From positions 26,885,029 to 26,949,028 of the forward strand of contig NC_054706.1 in NCBI RefSeq assembly GCF_016097555.1: a stretch of 64,000 nt of DNA, in the 5' to 3' direction. The stretch's first letter is position 1; each line of letters begins with the position of its first letter. Source of the stretch: Gigantopelta aegis (lineage: Eukaryota; Mollusca; Gastropoda; Neomphalida; Peltospiridae). The notes below the pieces were generated by a model. It did not search any database, was not told where the DNA came from, and saw nothing but the letters and a program-made list of their open reading frames with translations. The position numbers and the translations under genes are program-made. This document shows positions 34,501-46,766 of this stretch, piece by piece.

Positions 34501-35053
34501 GATATCGGATGCTAGCACATTTCTTCTGTGTATATGATAAAACTAAGTAGATATTAACAGAAACGAGATAAATCCGATCAATTTGACGTACATCTCTATG
34601 TACTTTTATTGTATTAATTGACAGTAAAGTAAAAAAAAAAAAAAAACGAAAACTGAAAGCACGTACTTACATATAACAGGAAGTAAGCGATAAATTAAAG
34701 TTGATATATTTTTCAAATGTCAAAACAAGGCGGAACGTAACGTTGTAATAAATTAAAATACTGAATGTCGATTAGCACTAAATACGTTTGTTTACCAAAT
34801 AAAAAATACACAATATAAATAGCAAAATTATTGTAAATCACAAAAATCATTTTAAAAACCCTCACTAACATAGCGAGACATAACATAACAAATCAAAACG
34901 CTGTATGCCAAAAAGCGTGACTATTGACCGATCTGGCTATCCCCCCGTTACCGGGTCCTTCTCCAGATTGCTCGATCTCTGATGTATCAGTTTCTAACAT
35001 AACTAAACGACTAGCGGGCAACGGGCAACTCATTTTACGTGCCCCTATCCACG

Positions 35054-35253
35054 NNNNNNNNNNNNNNNNNNNNNNNNNNNNNNNNNNNNNNNNNNNNNNN
35101 NNNNNNNNNNNNNNNNNNNNNNNNNNNNNNNNNNNNNNNNNNNNNNNNNNNNNNNNNNNNNNNNNNNNNNNNNNNNNNNNNNNNNNNNNNNNNNNNNNNN
35201 NNNNNNNNNNNNNNNNNNNNNNNNNNNNNNNNNNNNNNNNNNNNNNNNNNNNN
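35054..35253. other. Assembly gap, 200 N
   Basis: Exactly 200 N. The flanks 34501-35053 and 35254-35680 hold no recognised gene. Confidence 0.99.
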
Positions 35254-35684
35254 ATTATAAAAACGATTAACATTACACAACAAAAACAATTAAACTATAA
35301 AATGACCTCACAAATATTAAACAAATATTTTGTACAAAGTTGAACTTTAATCCTATATCAAAGAATCATGAAGGCCATTTCACTTTGATCACATATTAAA
35401 GATCACAGTATGGGATCATTGGACTAATACTAATCATCATAAAGAGCATTAAATCACCTTTGTGCAACTAAGCCCCAATTACATTACTTATGTTCATTAT
35501 AATTTTAATTGTTTATATAATACAATATTTTTATATTGGTTTGAGACACAAAATAATAAGGATTGTCCCACTATGAACTGGGGATGTCACTTTTTTACAC
35601 TGTAGGCAAACTGAGTGAAGGCATACTGGGTTGTAGGCAAAATGGGTGTAGGCAAAGTGGGTTGTAGGCAGAATGGGTTAGAAC

Positions 35685-36367
35685 CATAGATATTAACGCA
35701 CTAGCACAGGGGATAATTAAATCCTTTCTGGCCTCACAAATTGTTCCATGCCATTGCTGGGACTCGAACCTGTGGCACCGAATCGCCCACAAATTGCTAG
35801 ACTAACCACGATGCGCTCTGAGCTATCGAGGCATCCATAAAAAGGATGTTCTTTAACTCAACCACATGCATGGGGCCTACAATCTACGCGGTCGATCCCG
35901 CTTATGTGCACGAAAAAGTGGGCAGACCTGGCACTTGCTAGTATGTATTGATGTATGAATATCTATATATTGTATGTATGTCGAGGTTGACTGTTACATA
36001 CATAGATATTAACGCACTGGCACAGGGGATAATTAAATCCTTTCTGGCCTCACAAATTGTCCCATGCTGTTGCTGGGATTCGAACCGGTGGCACCGAATG
36101 GCTCGCAAATTGCGAGACTAACCACGATGCGCTCTGAGCTATCGAGGCATCCATAAACAGGATGCTCTTTAACTCATCCACATGCATGGGGCCTACAATC
36201 TACGCGGTCGATCCCGCTTACGTGCACGAAACAGTGGGCAGACCTGGCACTGGCTAGTATGTATTGATGTGTGAATATCTATATATTGTATGTTTGTCGA
36301 GGTTGACTGTTACATACATAGATATTAACGCACTGGCACAGGGGATAACTAAATCCTTTCTGGCCTC
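35685..36367. repeat. Tandem 318-bp repeat, about 2.2 copies, each with a tRNA-like module
   Basis: Copies start at about 35685, 36003 and 36320 (partial), at TAGATATTAACGCACT. On the minus strand each contains GATAGCTCAGAGCGCATCGT (A-box-like) and GGTTCGAGTCCC or GGTTCGAATCCC (a consensus B box) about 45 nt later. The spacing and missing cloverleaf arms rule out a working tRNA. It is best read as a tRNA-derived SINE head captured in a tandem unit. Confidence 0.8.
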
Positions 36368-36484
36368 TATGTATGTATGTATGTATGTATGCATAGGTGG
36401 ATGTATGTGTGTATGAATGGATGTAGGGAGGTAGGTGGGTGGGTTGGTACGTACGTACCTACGTATGTATGGATCGATGGATGG
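36362..36484. repeat. (GTAT)n/(GGTG)-type microsatellite
   Basis: GTAT tetramers grading into GGTAGGTGG and CGTAC words. Confidence 0.8.
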
Positions 36485-36485
36485 T

Positions 36486-36546
36486 TTGAAGTTTATTTTG
36501 TTTAACGACACCACTAGAACACATTGATTGATTTATTAATCAACAG
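36486..36546 (-). mobile_element. SINE tail fragment
   Basis: GTTTATTTTGTTTAACGACA with CCACTAGAACACATTGATTG, the 3' end of a SINE in minus orientation. Confidence 0.75.
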
Positions 36547-36764
36547 TTAAAGTTTTAGACAGGAAACGATTCAAATGCAGATATGTGTGGGTGTACTTTG
36601 TTAAAGTCAATATAATGCGTACATTGTATATTTTAACCGGTGTCTAGACTTTTTAACTGCAATAATGTTATCATCCTGTTTCATCTCTGCTGTAGGTATA
36701 ACTAGTTTCTGTATGTTTTTGTTTTACTGGCAACATGTACCCTGTTCATTATCACACACACATA

Positions 36765-36886
36765 CACATCACGACTGGCATAACAAACGTCTTGGTATGT
36801 GCTATCCTGTCTGTGGAATGGTGCATATAAACGATCACTTTCTACTAATGTAAAAATTACCAAATGTTTGACATCCAATTAATAAA
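36765..36886 (+). mobile_element. SINE body fragment
   Basis: CATCACGACTGGCATAAC, GTGCTATCCTGTCTGTGGAA and TTACCAAATGTTTGACATCC match the SINE body. Head and tail are missing. Confidence 0.75.
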
Positions 36887-37274
36887 CAAACATTGGGACA
36901 TGTTGGGCCGCAATTGAGACATCTTGGACACATGGGACATTTTGGGCTTCAATATGGGGGTATGTTCCCCCGCAAACGTTTGAAAACTAGATGTCCTGAA
37001 TTACAATTTCCTGTATTCAACAAGTAAAATTCATCTCTGACTTAAGATTTACACCAATAATATTTTTGATTCAGAATTAAGGCATATCCAGCGCCCCTCA
37101 CCCACTCCCACTCCGCCGTGCCTGACCAATAAAGTAATAAAAACCCACCACAGCAGTCGCCTCTGTTCATGATGTAAACTTCCTTCACACGGATGATCTG
37201 TTGAAGACATGTAATAAAGAATACTAAACGAGTTCCCTTGTGAGACCGTTTTTATTATATCGAACATATGCGTA

Positions 37275-37445
37275 CGGGCTCACATTTTTGTAGGGGCGCT
37301 TTTGTCCTAATTAAACGAAAATGCCCGAATCTGGATTACAACGTTTATTCATATTAGCATTACTGCTAAACAGCTATACTGGGTTGTAAACGAATCACTG
37401 CGCATTTTGACATGGATTATAATTAATTTTGAGGGTAGATTGATG
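37275..37445. repeat. Dispersed repeat, second copy (see 22310-22510)
   Basis: Same ordered blocks as the first copy. No coding capacity. The rest of 36887-37740 shows nothing recognisable. Confidence 0.7.
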
Positions 37446-37743
37446 GAAATACGCTTATGACAACGAGTGCGTTTTTATCGTATTTCATGAGCGAAAGCGT
37501 ACTAAACGATCTCACAGGGAACGAGTATAGTATTTTATTTATTACACCGCACATCAATGAACAAAAACCGCACGGAATGACTTCCAAAGTGACGAAACAA
37601 AACTTGAAAATGCACAGATTAAAGATCTGGAAATTGACGTCACTTCATTTAGCTATTTACCAATGACACATTGAATTCCTACGCCACACATCTATCAATG
37701 AAGTTTACAGAAACAATGTTATAAAGATATTCAAGCCTAAACA

Positions 37744-37747
<4 letters not shown>

Positions 37748-37803
<56 letters not shown>

Positions 37804-38890
37804 AAAGTATGATGCTAACATTACCCTTACCCTACCCTACCTTACCCTACCCTATGCTACCCTATCCTACCCCATCCTACCCTACCTTACCCAACCCTAC
37901 CCTAGTATACTCCACCCTACCCTACCATACCTTACCCCACTCTATCCTACTACCTTAGGGACCATCTCAAAATTCATATGATGCCAAAAAAGACGAAATG
38001 GTTACGTCTGGGGGGGGGGAGGGATGGGGTTAATAATTTTGCACTTGCCATTTCGTCTTTGAAATTTAAGTTGGCATCAAGATTAAAAACCTTCAGAAAT
38101 GATCGTTTTCCAAGAACAGCAGGAAAACTAAGCCGACATTCCGCAGGAACAGGAACTCTATGTTCTGTGTGTGTTCCGGGTACCATCCAGCCAATCAGAC
38201 AATTACACCACCTCCCCTGACAGCCAATTAGAACTCGCGATACAAATATGCATAGCATTTACTAACCAGTCCCACTTACCTGTGCGTAACATTTCTTCAT
38301 CAAATTTTTGTTCGAATCTGCACGTCTTCATCCACCATTACAGCTATCTGTAGACACTAGTTTTGTAAAAACACGATAGAGGGCATGTCTGTTCCGTATC
38401 GAATATGACACATCAGGCCTTTGTGTATAATTTCATGCTAAATGAACAAACCTTGTTTTATATGTTTACTTTTAATTAACCTAATTTATATATAGTTTTG
38501 CGTATCATATTTGATACGGGCAGCGCTCTAGGGTTAAAATTGACAACTTTATGATAAATGAGGCAAACAAGAAACAAATACATGAAATAGAAACATTTTA
38601 TTACTAGTATGCCCTACATGTATTCTGCATTTCTATATAAATACATAATGTACAAGTAGTGACGTTTTCATCTGAAATAAATGATGATGCCAAAACATTT
38701 TTTAGTTTTATTTTTTTGAGGTGAGGGGGGTCTCAAGAGAGACTAAACTGTTTCTTTTTTTGGCATCATATGACTTTTGAGATGGTCCTTACCCTACTCT
38801 ATCCTACCCTACCCTACCTTACCCTAGTAGCTACACTATACTACCCTACTTTACCTTACCCTACACTACTCTACCTTACCTACCTTACCC
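37748..38890. repeat. (TA)n and degenerate (TACCC)n array split by an insertion
   Basis: (TA)n lies at 37748-37800. TACCC-type repeats (TACCC, TACCT, TATCC mixed) lie at about 37818-37962 and continue at 38788-38890, on both sides of the element at 37965-38787. Confidence 0.85.
37965..38787. mobile_element. Non-autonomous DNA transposon with 35-bp inverted ends
   Basis: GGACCATCTCAAAATTCATA at the left and GGACCATCTCAAAAGTCATA read from the right both continue as TGATGCCAAAAAA. It is flanked by TTA on each side, as expected for Harbinger-type insertion, apart from one extra G at the left. The short open frames inside are not recognisable. Confidence 0.8.
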
Positions 38891-39159
38891 AGATCCACTA
38901 TCCACCATGGCTGTCTCTCAAATGTTGTGTGTATACAGGAGTGAGACTTCACGGCGTCGTTGGACAGACGTCCGTCGACGGCGTTACTGGACACAAACAA
39001 GTGGCTATATGTCGTCGACACGTAGGTTCGTCTGCGCAATGCCCAATTTTTGCGTCCTCTACCGTGGAAAAGAACTGAAATACAAAAGCAAATACCACGT
39101 TTTAAACAAGTGGTTAAACGGGTGAGATTTGTGGGGACAATAGTATTTCATAATGTCAT

Positions 39160-39412
<253 letters not shown>

Positions 39413-39760
39413 ATATATCCAGACCAACATAGAGGCAGGGACAGACACAAAGTAAACAGCTTGATGTGGAAGGTTTTAAAATTTAAGTTTGCTCAAAGGT
39501 AATGTAAAACCTAACCTTCACTGTTAAAGGGAGAATCATGTCAAATTTGAGCCTTATGTGTTGAAAAGATGTATACCCGGACCACCAACATATACTGACA
39601 ATTTAATAAATTAAAAACGCGCAATTTTAGAATGAGTACTGGTATTGCTGCTTGGAAGTCATGTCACCTGTAAACCACGTCTGTATGCACATAATAAACA
39701 CAGTAATTTAAGAAAAGGCACCTCGTTTTGAACAGCCTGATTTTAAAAACAACATACATA

Positions 39761-42700
39761 TGTAGTGAAAACGGATTTAGGTTGTATCGAAAATAGGTTG
39801 TGTGAAATTATTTTTTTTTATTAATAACTAATGTTTTATTTTATCATATATGAGATATAGTTTTGTTTATTTGGAAATAATTTTGGTATGGTCATTTGGT
39901 ATATATATATATTGTAATTGGTATATAATAATTTGGGTATTAACTGAGCTTTGATGTTGAGAAGTCCTGAGTTGACTGTATTAATTAAATTACTAAAGTA
40001 CTTTGTCTTACTTGGAGATAGCAAAAGGTACCATGTATGCCTACCTGTTAATATGTTCTTCGTTTGTCGTTAGTTTTTATTATGTTTTGTATTATTGGTT
40101 TAGTTGGCACCTGAAAGGTACCATGTTTGCCTGAGCTGTGAACACTGCTGTGTTAGGTGATAGGGATTTTCTGGATCTTAATTTATGGGATAAGGATAAA
40201 TTTATAATTAAAACTCGAGTATTAATAATTTAGGGGAGGGGTATTATTTTAATAGCTGAAATCAACCTAACTCGTTATAATTGTATTTGCGTATTATCTT
40301 GTGGTGAGTGTAAATAAACGTTGATGTTGTAGTTAATAATTAGTTATCATTGTAGTAACCAGCTACCTTGAAAGCCAGATCAGATATATCGATTCTGAGG
40401 AACTAATTAACGGCCCGTTCCAGAATTTAAGGGGTCCCGCTACATAATTTGGGGGCTCGTTCGGGATTTTCTGACTGAAACATGGTTTAAGGTAGTTATA
40501 TTTCAGATGAATTGATTAGTTTTGAAAATGTAAATCTTGGGGAGAAAGTTTTACTAAAAGGTAGTGCAGTGGTTGAAAGAAAAGTTGGATTTGAAATACA
40601 GGGGCATAGTTTTCAATTTAAAGGTTTTCAGCTTAAAGCCATGCTGACTCAGAGATATGATCCACAAGAATGTGAGGTTACACACCAATGTGCACTTAGA
40701 GCTAAGAAGCGACAAAGACAGGAGACTCCTGATTACACATTGCTAGGGTTTTTGTTTTTTAAATTCCTTATGTCTATAAAGAGGTTCCTTCCAATATGGA
40801 ACAGGATGTAAGAAATCAGGTTGGGTTTGCTACGGTTGGAGTTGGTTCTGCAGAGGTTGGGGTTGGGTCTGCTACGTTTGAGGATGTGCCAGTATTTGGT
40901 ATGTTTAAACAAACCAAGTGTGGCAGGAATGTAAGAAAACCCTTGAGGTATACTCCTTAAAAAGTCTCATTTCGTTCAGTTCTATTCATAGACAATCTAA
41001 TTAAAATGAGATCCACTGGTTAATTACTATTACCTGTGGATCTAACAGCACCCCGTTGGATCTCATGTCCAGTTGACCTTTCATTCGACCAATCATAACC
41101 TTAGTTGCAAAATCATGCCAGTGATTTGAAAAGTATTCGAGATTATGCCGAAGTGTATACGAAATGATTCGGGTGACGCACAAAGTATGCCAGAAACTAA
41201 TTTCAGTATAATATTTTATATAAAATTTGTTTCAAGACAAAAAAACCCACAAACCCCATGATGGTATAGCCATAAAATATGTTTACACTAGTATACAATC
41301 CAGAATTTATTACTGCACTTTTCCCCCTTTTTTAATGTTGAAATAGACCAACAAATTTGCCTATTGCATAAATAGTCTCGCCCGATATTTTTTGAATTTG
41401 TATGCTCCTGTCGATATTTAAATTGTTATTTATAGATGAAATGTCATCTGGACATGGGGAGTCAACGTAATGCTGTTAGATCTATCGGTAGGCCAGTAGA
41501 GCTAATTTTAATCTGATTGATTCATAGAAACGTCTTTCCTAACATACAATAAATAATGAAACAAACAAATAAAATAATAAATACACACACACACACACAC
41601 ACACCGAAAAACCCCAATGTCTTTAATTTCTTAAGCTATAATGTCAGATATTTTAGGTACGAGTGGGTGTTGATGAGAGTAAGAATACCGAGAGGTAGGC
41701 TTCCGTAGTCGATACATTAAGCCTATAGTCTGGACATGGTAGTTTTTCTCTGTAGAAAGATTTAATAGCTAAACGCTTTGACATAGATCAATGAGAGTGA
41801 TTGCATTTCATGAAGTACAATTCTGTAGTTGATCAAGGTTTGTGTCAAATTCGGTTAACTATTGTCTTTCCTGTCCTGTTCTAAGTTGTGTCTATCAAGG
41901 GATAGTATAAATCAAGTCAAGGGATTGTTATAAAATTCTTAATTTATAGTCTTCATAGAAAATTTAAATGGAGCATGGAAAATAACTAGGCTTGTGTCTA
42001 TCTAGGGGTAGTATAAATCAAGTCAAGGGTTAGTTATTAGTCCTTGGTTCATTTGTTTTTACTCACTGTACAACCAATTTACAAAGTTCTCAAAAGAAAT
42101 ATTCTTATTTCTGGTGGATTTTGATGCAATATACTCTTTAAAAAAGTAGGGGAACCTAAAATATTAATGTTAATATCAACTATTAGACCAAACATACGTT
42201 TTGACCACAGACATCCTAGCAAAGAACGTTGAGGTCTCTTTATCAACAGACAGAAACGCATTCCATAGTTTGCGCATGCATCACGCAGTTGCCCTGTACA
42301 CGTGCGTGGGGTGTCATTCTCGATTTTGACAATTTCCAGGAAGGTTCATTAATCACTGTGGAAAATTATTTCTGTCACATTTTTTCATTCTGTTGATCAT
42401 ATAGTTGTTATTGTTTTGTTTTTAGTCTTTATTGTTTGAATTTGCGATTTACTGATTAAAAAAATGTCAACTTTCAAATTTAATTTCTGACCCCCAATCG
42501 TCCTTCAACATCTTTGGTGGTCATAAAACCAACTGTAATACTGAATTACCGGTTGTAATGTTTGCCTAATTAATTCACTATTATCATATAACCATTCCCC
42601 ACAGCTAATATACCTTACAATTTTGGCAATTGTAAATTTTTATTAGAGTTAGAGTATATATATGAGCTGTTAAAAACAGTTATCCTGCGACTTTTTGTGA

Positions 42701-43482
42701 AATCTGGCTTATAGACTGCAAATATTATATATTTGTTTTTTTAAGGTGAGGGAGGGCGAATATAGTGAAAACGGATTTAGGTTGTATCAAAAATAGGTTG
42801 AGTTAAATTTTTTAATAATTAAAATTTTATTATATGGGACAGTTTTGTTTATTTGGAAATAATTTGGGTATGGAAATTGGGTATATATATATTTTGTAAT
42901 TGGTATATAATAATTTGGGTATTAACTGAGCTTTGATTTAGTTATTATTATTATTATTATTATTATTATGTTAAGGATAAATTATTTAAGAGGGTCATGT
43001 TGAGAAGTCCTGAGTTGACTATGTTAACTAAAATTACTAAAGTAATTTGGCTTACTTGGAGATAGCAAACGGTATGCCTACCTGTTAAATAGAATATGTT
43101 CTTCGTTTGTCGTTAGTTTTTGTTATGTTTTGTATTATTGGTATTATTGGTTTAGTTAGCATCTGAAAGGTACCATGTTTGTCTGAGCTGTGAACACTGC
43201 TGGATATTAATTTATGGGATAAGGATAGATTTAATTTATAATTAAAACTCGAGTGAGTATTAGTAATTTAGGGGAGTGGTTGTATTTTAATAGCTAAAAT
43301 CAACCTAATTCGTTATAATTGTATGTGTCTGTTATTTTGTGGTAATTGTAAATAAACGTTGATGTTGTAGGTAATAATTAGTTATCATTATAGTAAACAG
43401 CTACCTTGAAAGCCAGATCAGATATATCGAATCTGTACACCTAATTAACGGCATGTTCCAGAATTTACGGGCGCCCGTTACA
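39761..43482 (+). mobile_element. LTR retrotransposon fossil, short and non-autonomous
   Basis: Two direct LTRs: 39761-40445 and 42757-43482. Just inside the 5' LTR is GGGGGCTCGTTCGGGAT (about 40449-40465), which resembles a proline-tRNA primer-binding site. A purine tract (AAGGTGAGGGAGGG, about 42742) precedes the 3' LTR. The internal part is only about 2.3 kb, with a short open frame near the 5' end (40512-40811) and no recognisable gag, protease or polymerase. It is broken or always was non-coding. A foldback MITE lies inside it at 40993-41522. The LTRs differ noticeably, so it is old. Superfamily uncertain (Gypsy-like at most). Confidence 0.75.
40993..41522. mobile_element. Foldback MITE, same family as 52998-53609, nested in the LTR element
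   Basis: Left arm CAATCTAATTAAAATGAGAT and right arm AGCTAATTTTAATCTGATTG are complementary at the ends. The internal blocks TCTCGCCCGATATTTTTTGA and ATTTGTATGCTCC match the other copy. Confidence 0.7.
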
Positions 43483-43859
43483 CATGTACATGCCCAGATA
43501 ATATAATAAGGAATTTAACTAAACATTAACAGAATTACAGCATTTTCCCCTCTGCAAAAATCCAAAGTTTAAAAAACAACAACAAAAACCCTCGACAATC
43601 CACGATAACCAAGTGATAATTTTATTTTGTTTTGGACTACCTGATTTGTCAGTTTTGTGATTTTAGATGGGGCAGTCAACTTAATCAACAGTATTACAGA
43701 ATTATTTACAGTAATTTCCCCCAGAAATATGATAACAAGGGTCATAATCCACTGCCTGCTAATAACACAATACCCACATTTTCTCCATACCATTAAACAA
43801 AGACTAATATTAGGAGATGCTACGACGCTTCAGACTGGTGGGGAAAAAATGCATCACAA

Positions 43860-43997
43860 TAGAGGGTTCCCGGCTCCGACGGATTACCCACAGTGCCTTA
43901 CGGTCGGCCATATTGGTAGGCAGCTGAGCGTATCGTGATCTTTTTATCGTCATTGTTTACAAGCTATTGTCCGGTTTCATTTCTTTATCTGAACATA
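43860..43997 (+). promoter_or_regulatory. Left end and presumptive promoter of the transposase gene
   Basis: 138-bp leader between the insertion point and the transposase ATG. It contains GGATTACCCACAGTGCCTTA, which resembles the ZNF143/THAP11 promoter motif family (CCCACAATGC), followed by GGCCATATTGG, a YY1-like GCCAT word. The motif readings are by eye. The region must serve as both transposon end and promoter. Confidence 0.4.
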
Positions 43998-45926
43998 ATG
44001 CCTACAACGTGTGCCATTGTTGATTGTAATTCACGGTGCGGAAAAGATAACAGTAGGTTTTATCGACTGCCTAAAGTCCTAATTCACCAGGGTGAAGATA
44101 CTAAAGAGAGAAGTGAGCGAAGGAAGAGGTCTTGGCTTGCAGCCATAAATCGTCAGGAATTGACAAAGAAAGCTGTGGAAAATTGTAGAGTTTGTTCCAG
44201 GCATTTTATTAGTGGTACGTTTTTATGTTTTTAATAACTGAATAATCATTATAATGCGCATTCGTGTGTCACTGGGGGTGGGGTGAAACAAGCAGGTTAT
44301 TTTTAAAGCCACACACACCACCTCTACAACCAATTTAAATATTGACAATTTTCTGTAGGGGCCTAGAGATTATTTAATTTTTTGATAAATAAAAAATTGT
44401 TTTAAGCTGGAATTAACTGTGTGTGTGTGGACAGACTTGTATATTTTCCAATACATAATGTATGAGTATATGTTAATTCAGTATTTGTTGTGTGATCAAA
44501 CATATACCAAGCTATTAATAACCGTAAAACATATTTAAGAGCAAATATACATGTATGCATGTTAGGAATATTTGGAAGTCTTACTGGAAAGATTTCCCCA
44601 CATACATGTACATATATTTATCAGTCTCTCATATTATGTCTTTTCTTTTTTTTAGGAAAGCCATCAACTTTGTATGATGAAACCAACCCAGATTGGGTGC
44701 CTTCTTTAAACCTGGGTTACAAGCAGTGTACCTCAACTGATCCGGGCCAAAGATACAGTAGGTTACAAAACCGAAAAGAAACCAAACAGACTAGGGCAGC
44801 TGCTTTAACTCTTTTGGATCTGAACGCGTTATTTGAAGAGTGGGGAGCTGTTTCCGATACAGATACCGAACCTGAGGTAGATAACGAAACTGAGGATGCC
44901 CATATGTCTGACCCTGAAAAGCTTAGAGTAGCAATAGCAGAAATTGTGGTGCTTAAGGAGGAAAATGAAAAACTGCACGAGGAAATTAAAACTTTAGAGA
45001 AAGTGGTATTTAAATTGAAGTCCCATAAACCAGAAGATTTCGAAAATGATGATGACAAGGTCAAGTATTATACTGGCTTGTCCAGTTTTGTCACACTCAT
45101 GGCTTTGTTTGATTTGCTAAAAACAGAAATAACAGAAAATAAGCTTTCTTTGTTGACAAGATTCCAAAAATGTATTATAACACTGATGCGGCTTCGACTA
45201 AATCTTTCCATCACTGATCTGAGTTACCGGTTTGGTGTGTCAAATTCTACCATATCGAAGGTGTTTCTGGCTACTGTCAGTGTGATGTATGAAAGGCTCC
45301 TGCCACTAGTGCGTTGGCCAGACAGAGACGAGCTTCATGACACCATGCCAATGGGGTTTAGAAAATATTTTGGACGTAAAGTAACTGTAATTATTGACTG
45401 TTTTGAGCTCTTTATTGACAGACCATCCAATATGACAGCTCGAGCGCAGACATGGTCAAACTATAAACATCATAACACAGCAAAATATCTCATTGGGATT
45501 ACACTGCAAGGAACTGTTAGTTTTATTTCAGAAGGATGGGGTGGAAGAGTGAGCGACAAACATTTGACGCCTAATTGCGACTTTCTGTCAAATTTGATTT
45601 ATGGGGATGTCATTTTAGCTGACCGAGGTTTCGAGATTCAGGAAATGGTAGCTGTGTACGGAGCTGAGGTGCGATATCCAGCTTTTATGAGAGGGAAATC
45701 CCAACTGACCGCATCTGAAGTGGAATCCACAAGGAAAATTGCAAATGTGAGGATTCATGTAGAGCGAGTAATTGGCTGTGTGCGACAAAAATTAACCATT
45801 CTTGGAGGGACATGCCCCATTGACCATCTGATTTCAAAAGAAAATTCAAAACCACTTTTAGATAAAGTTGTTTTTGTTTGTTGTGCACTTACAAATATGT
45901 GCCCATCAGTTGTGCCATTTGAATGA
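43998..45926 (+). CDS. THAP-domain DDE transposase (two exons)
   Basis: Exon 1 43998-44214 and exon 2 44656-45926 join through GT/AG signals (GTGGTACGT donor, TTTTTTTAG acceptor) into 495 codons. The splice completes the THAP zinc finger: CAIVDC, then CRVCSRHF, then ISGKPS...[10 protein letters not shown]. Residues about 161-195 form a coiled coil. An HTH follows ([20 protein letters not shown]). The DDE core has VIIDCFEL (Asp 320), [10 protein letters not shown] (Asp 395) and [14 protein letters not shown] (Glu 442). It cuts and pastes the element in the nucleus. No stop or frameshift is seen, so it looks intact. A hammerhead ribozyme begins 85 nt after the stop. Confidence 0.9.
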
Positions 45927-46010
45927 CAGCAAACAATATATATTTTTACAGAACAGCAGCCATGAAGGACTTGAGACATGTAACAAAAATAATTTCAAAA
46001 CTCCAAACCC

Positions 46011-46119
46011 AACATGTCTGCAGTTTATTACTTTTTCCATCTGTTGAGATTTTTTTTCTCACAGGAAACTGTAGTAACCCAAGCTGCACTGACGAGCCCT
46101 GGGTTGGGCGAAACATGTT
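46011..46119 (+). ncRNA. Hammerhead ribozyme in the transposase 3' UTR
   Basis: All conserved parts are present in order. Stem III 5' strand AACATGT (46011-46017) is followed by C at 46018 as the cleavage nucleotide (GUC). Stem I is TGCAGTTT (46019-46026) pairing with AAGCTGCA (46081-46088, one wobble), with an extended arm between (TTTCC with GGAAA, TTAC with GTAA). The core is CTGACGA (46089-46095). Stem II is GCCC/GGGC with loop TGGGTT (46096-46109). GAAA follows, then stem III 3' strand ACATGTT (46113-46119), 7 bp perfect. The open helix is stem III, as in type III hammerheads. Predicted cut is between 46018 and 46019. Confidence 0.9.
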
Positions 46120-46766
46120 ACCATGTTATTTTTTGTATCAAAAAGTAGATTGTGCCTCAAATCTTGAAACTAATGTATAAAACATATTACAGCCGAATAA
46201 TTTAATACATGTATTGAGAAATTCAGTAACATGCTTGGTGGATGTTACAAATTAGTTTGCTATATTTGATTAGTTTTGTCAATATCAGCTTTCCTTTTAT
46301 AGTTGCCAATCGTCAAGCTGTCAGTATTTGTAATTACATGTTGCTGGTCAATTTGTACCGGATTTGGTCATTTTGAAAAACCATGGTCATTCCGTACTTC
46401 ATTTAGTACTATAAAATAAATAAATCTACAAATAATGCAAACACCTTTGCAATATTTATAAACAGTTTTTGCTTTGCTAACCATTTAACACTCATGTTTT
46501 TTGACGTTGCAGTATTGCATATTCTAATCTTTATTACTGTTATTGTCACACTCAAATGTTTCTTGTGTTTTCACTGAACATTCATATTTAATAATTTATT
46601 TAAGACTTCAAATACCTTTGACCGAAGTGAAATATGGTACTTACAACTATGATGTTGCGTCTTTAATGGTGAGATTTATATACAGTGTAGATGTACTTGT
46701 GATTTGAAAGGTGGTGTATGTGTGACTGTTTTAGCAAATACAAAAAATTTGCTTTAAAATTTGTTT
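46120..46766. other. Spacer between the two ribozymes
   Basis: AT-rich, no ORF of note and no further structure recognised. The cleavage points lie 819 bp apart, so fully cleaved transcripts of the two genes would not overlap. Confidence 0.6.

Noticed and set aside
35760-35830. Possible tRNA gene in the 318-bp repeat
   Set aside because: Box spacing too long and acceptor and anticodon stems do not form.
37818-37962. Telomere-like (TACCC)n
   Set aside because: Degenerate pentamer, not TTAGGG, and internal to the sequence.
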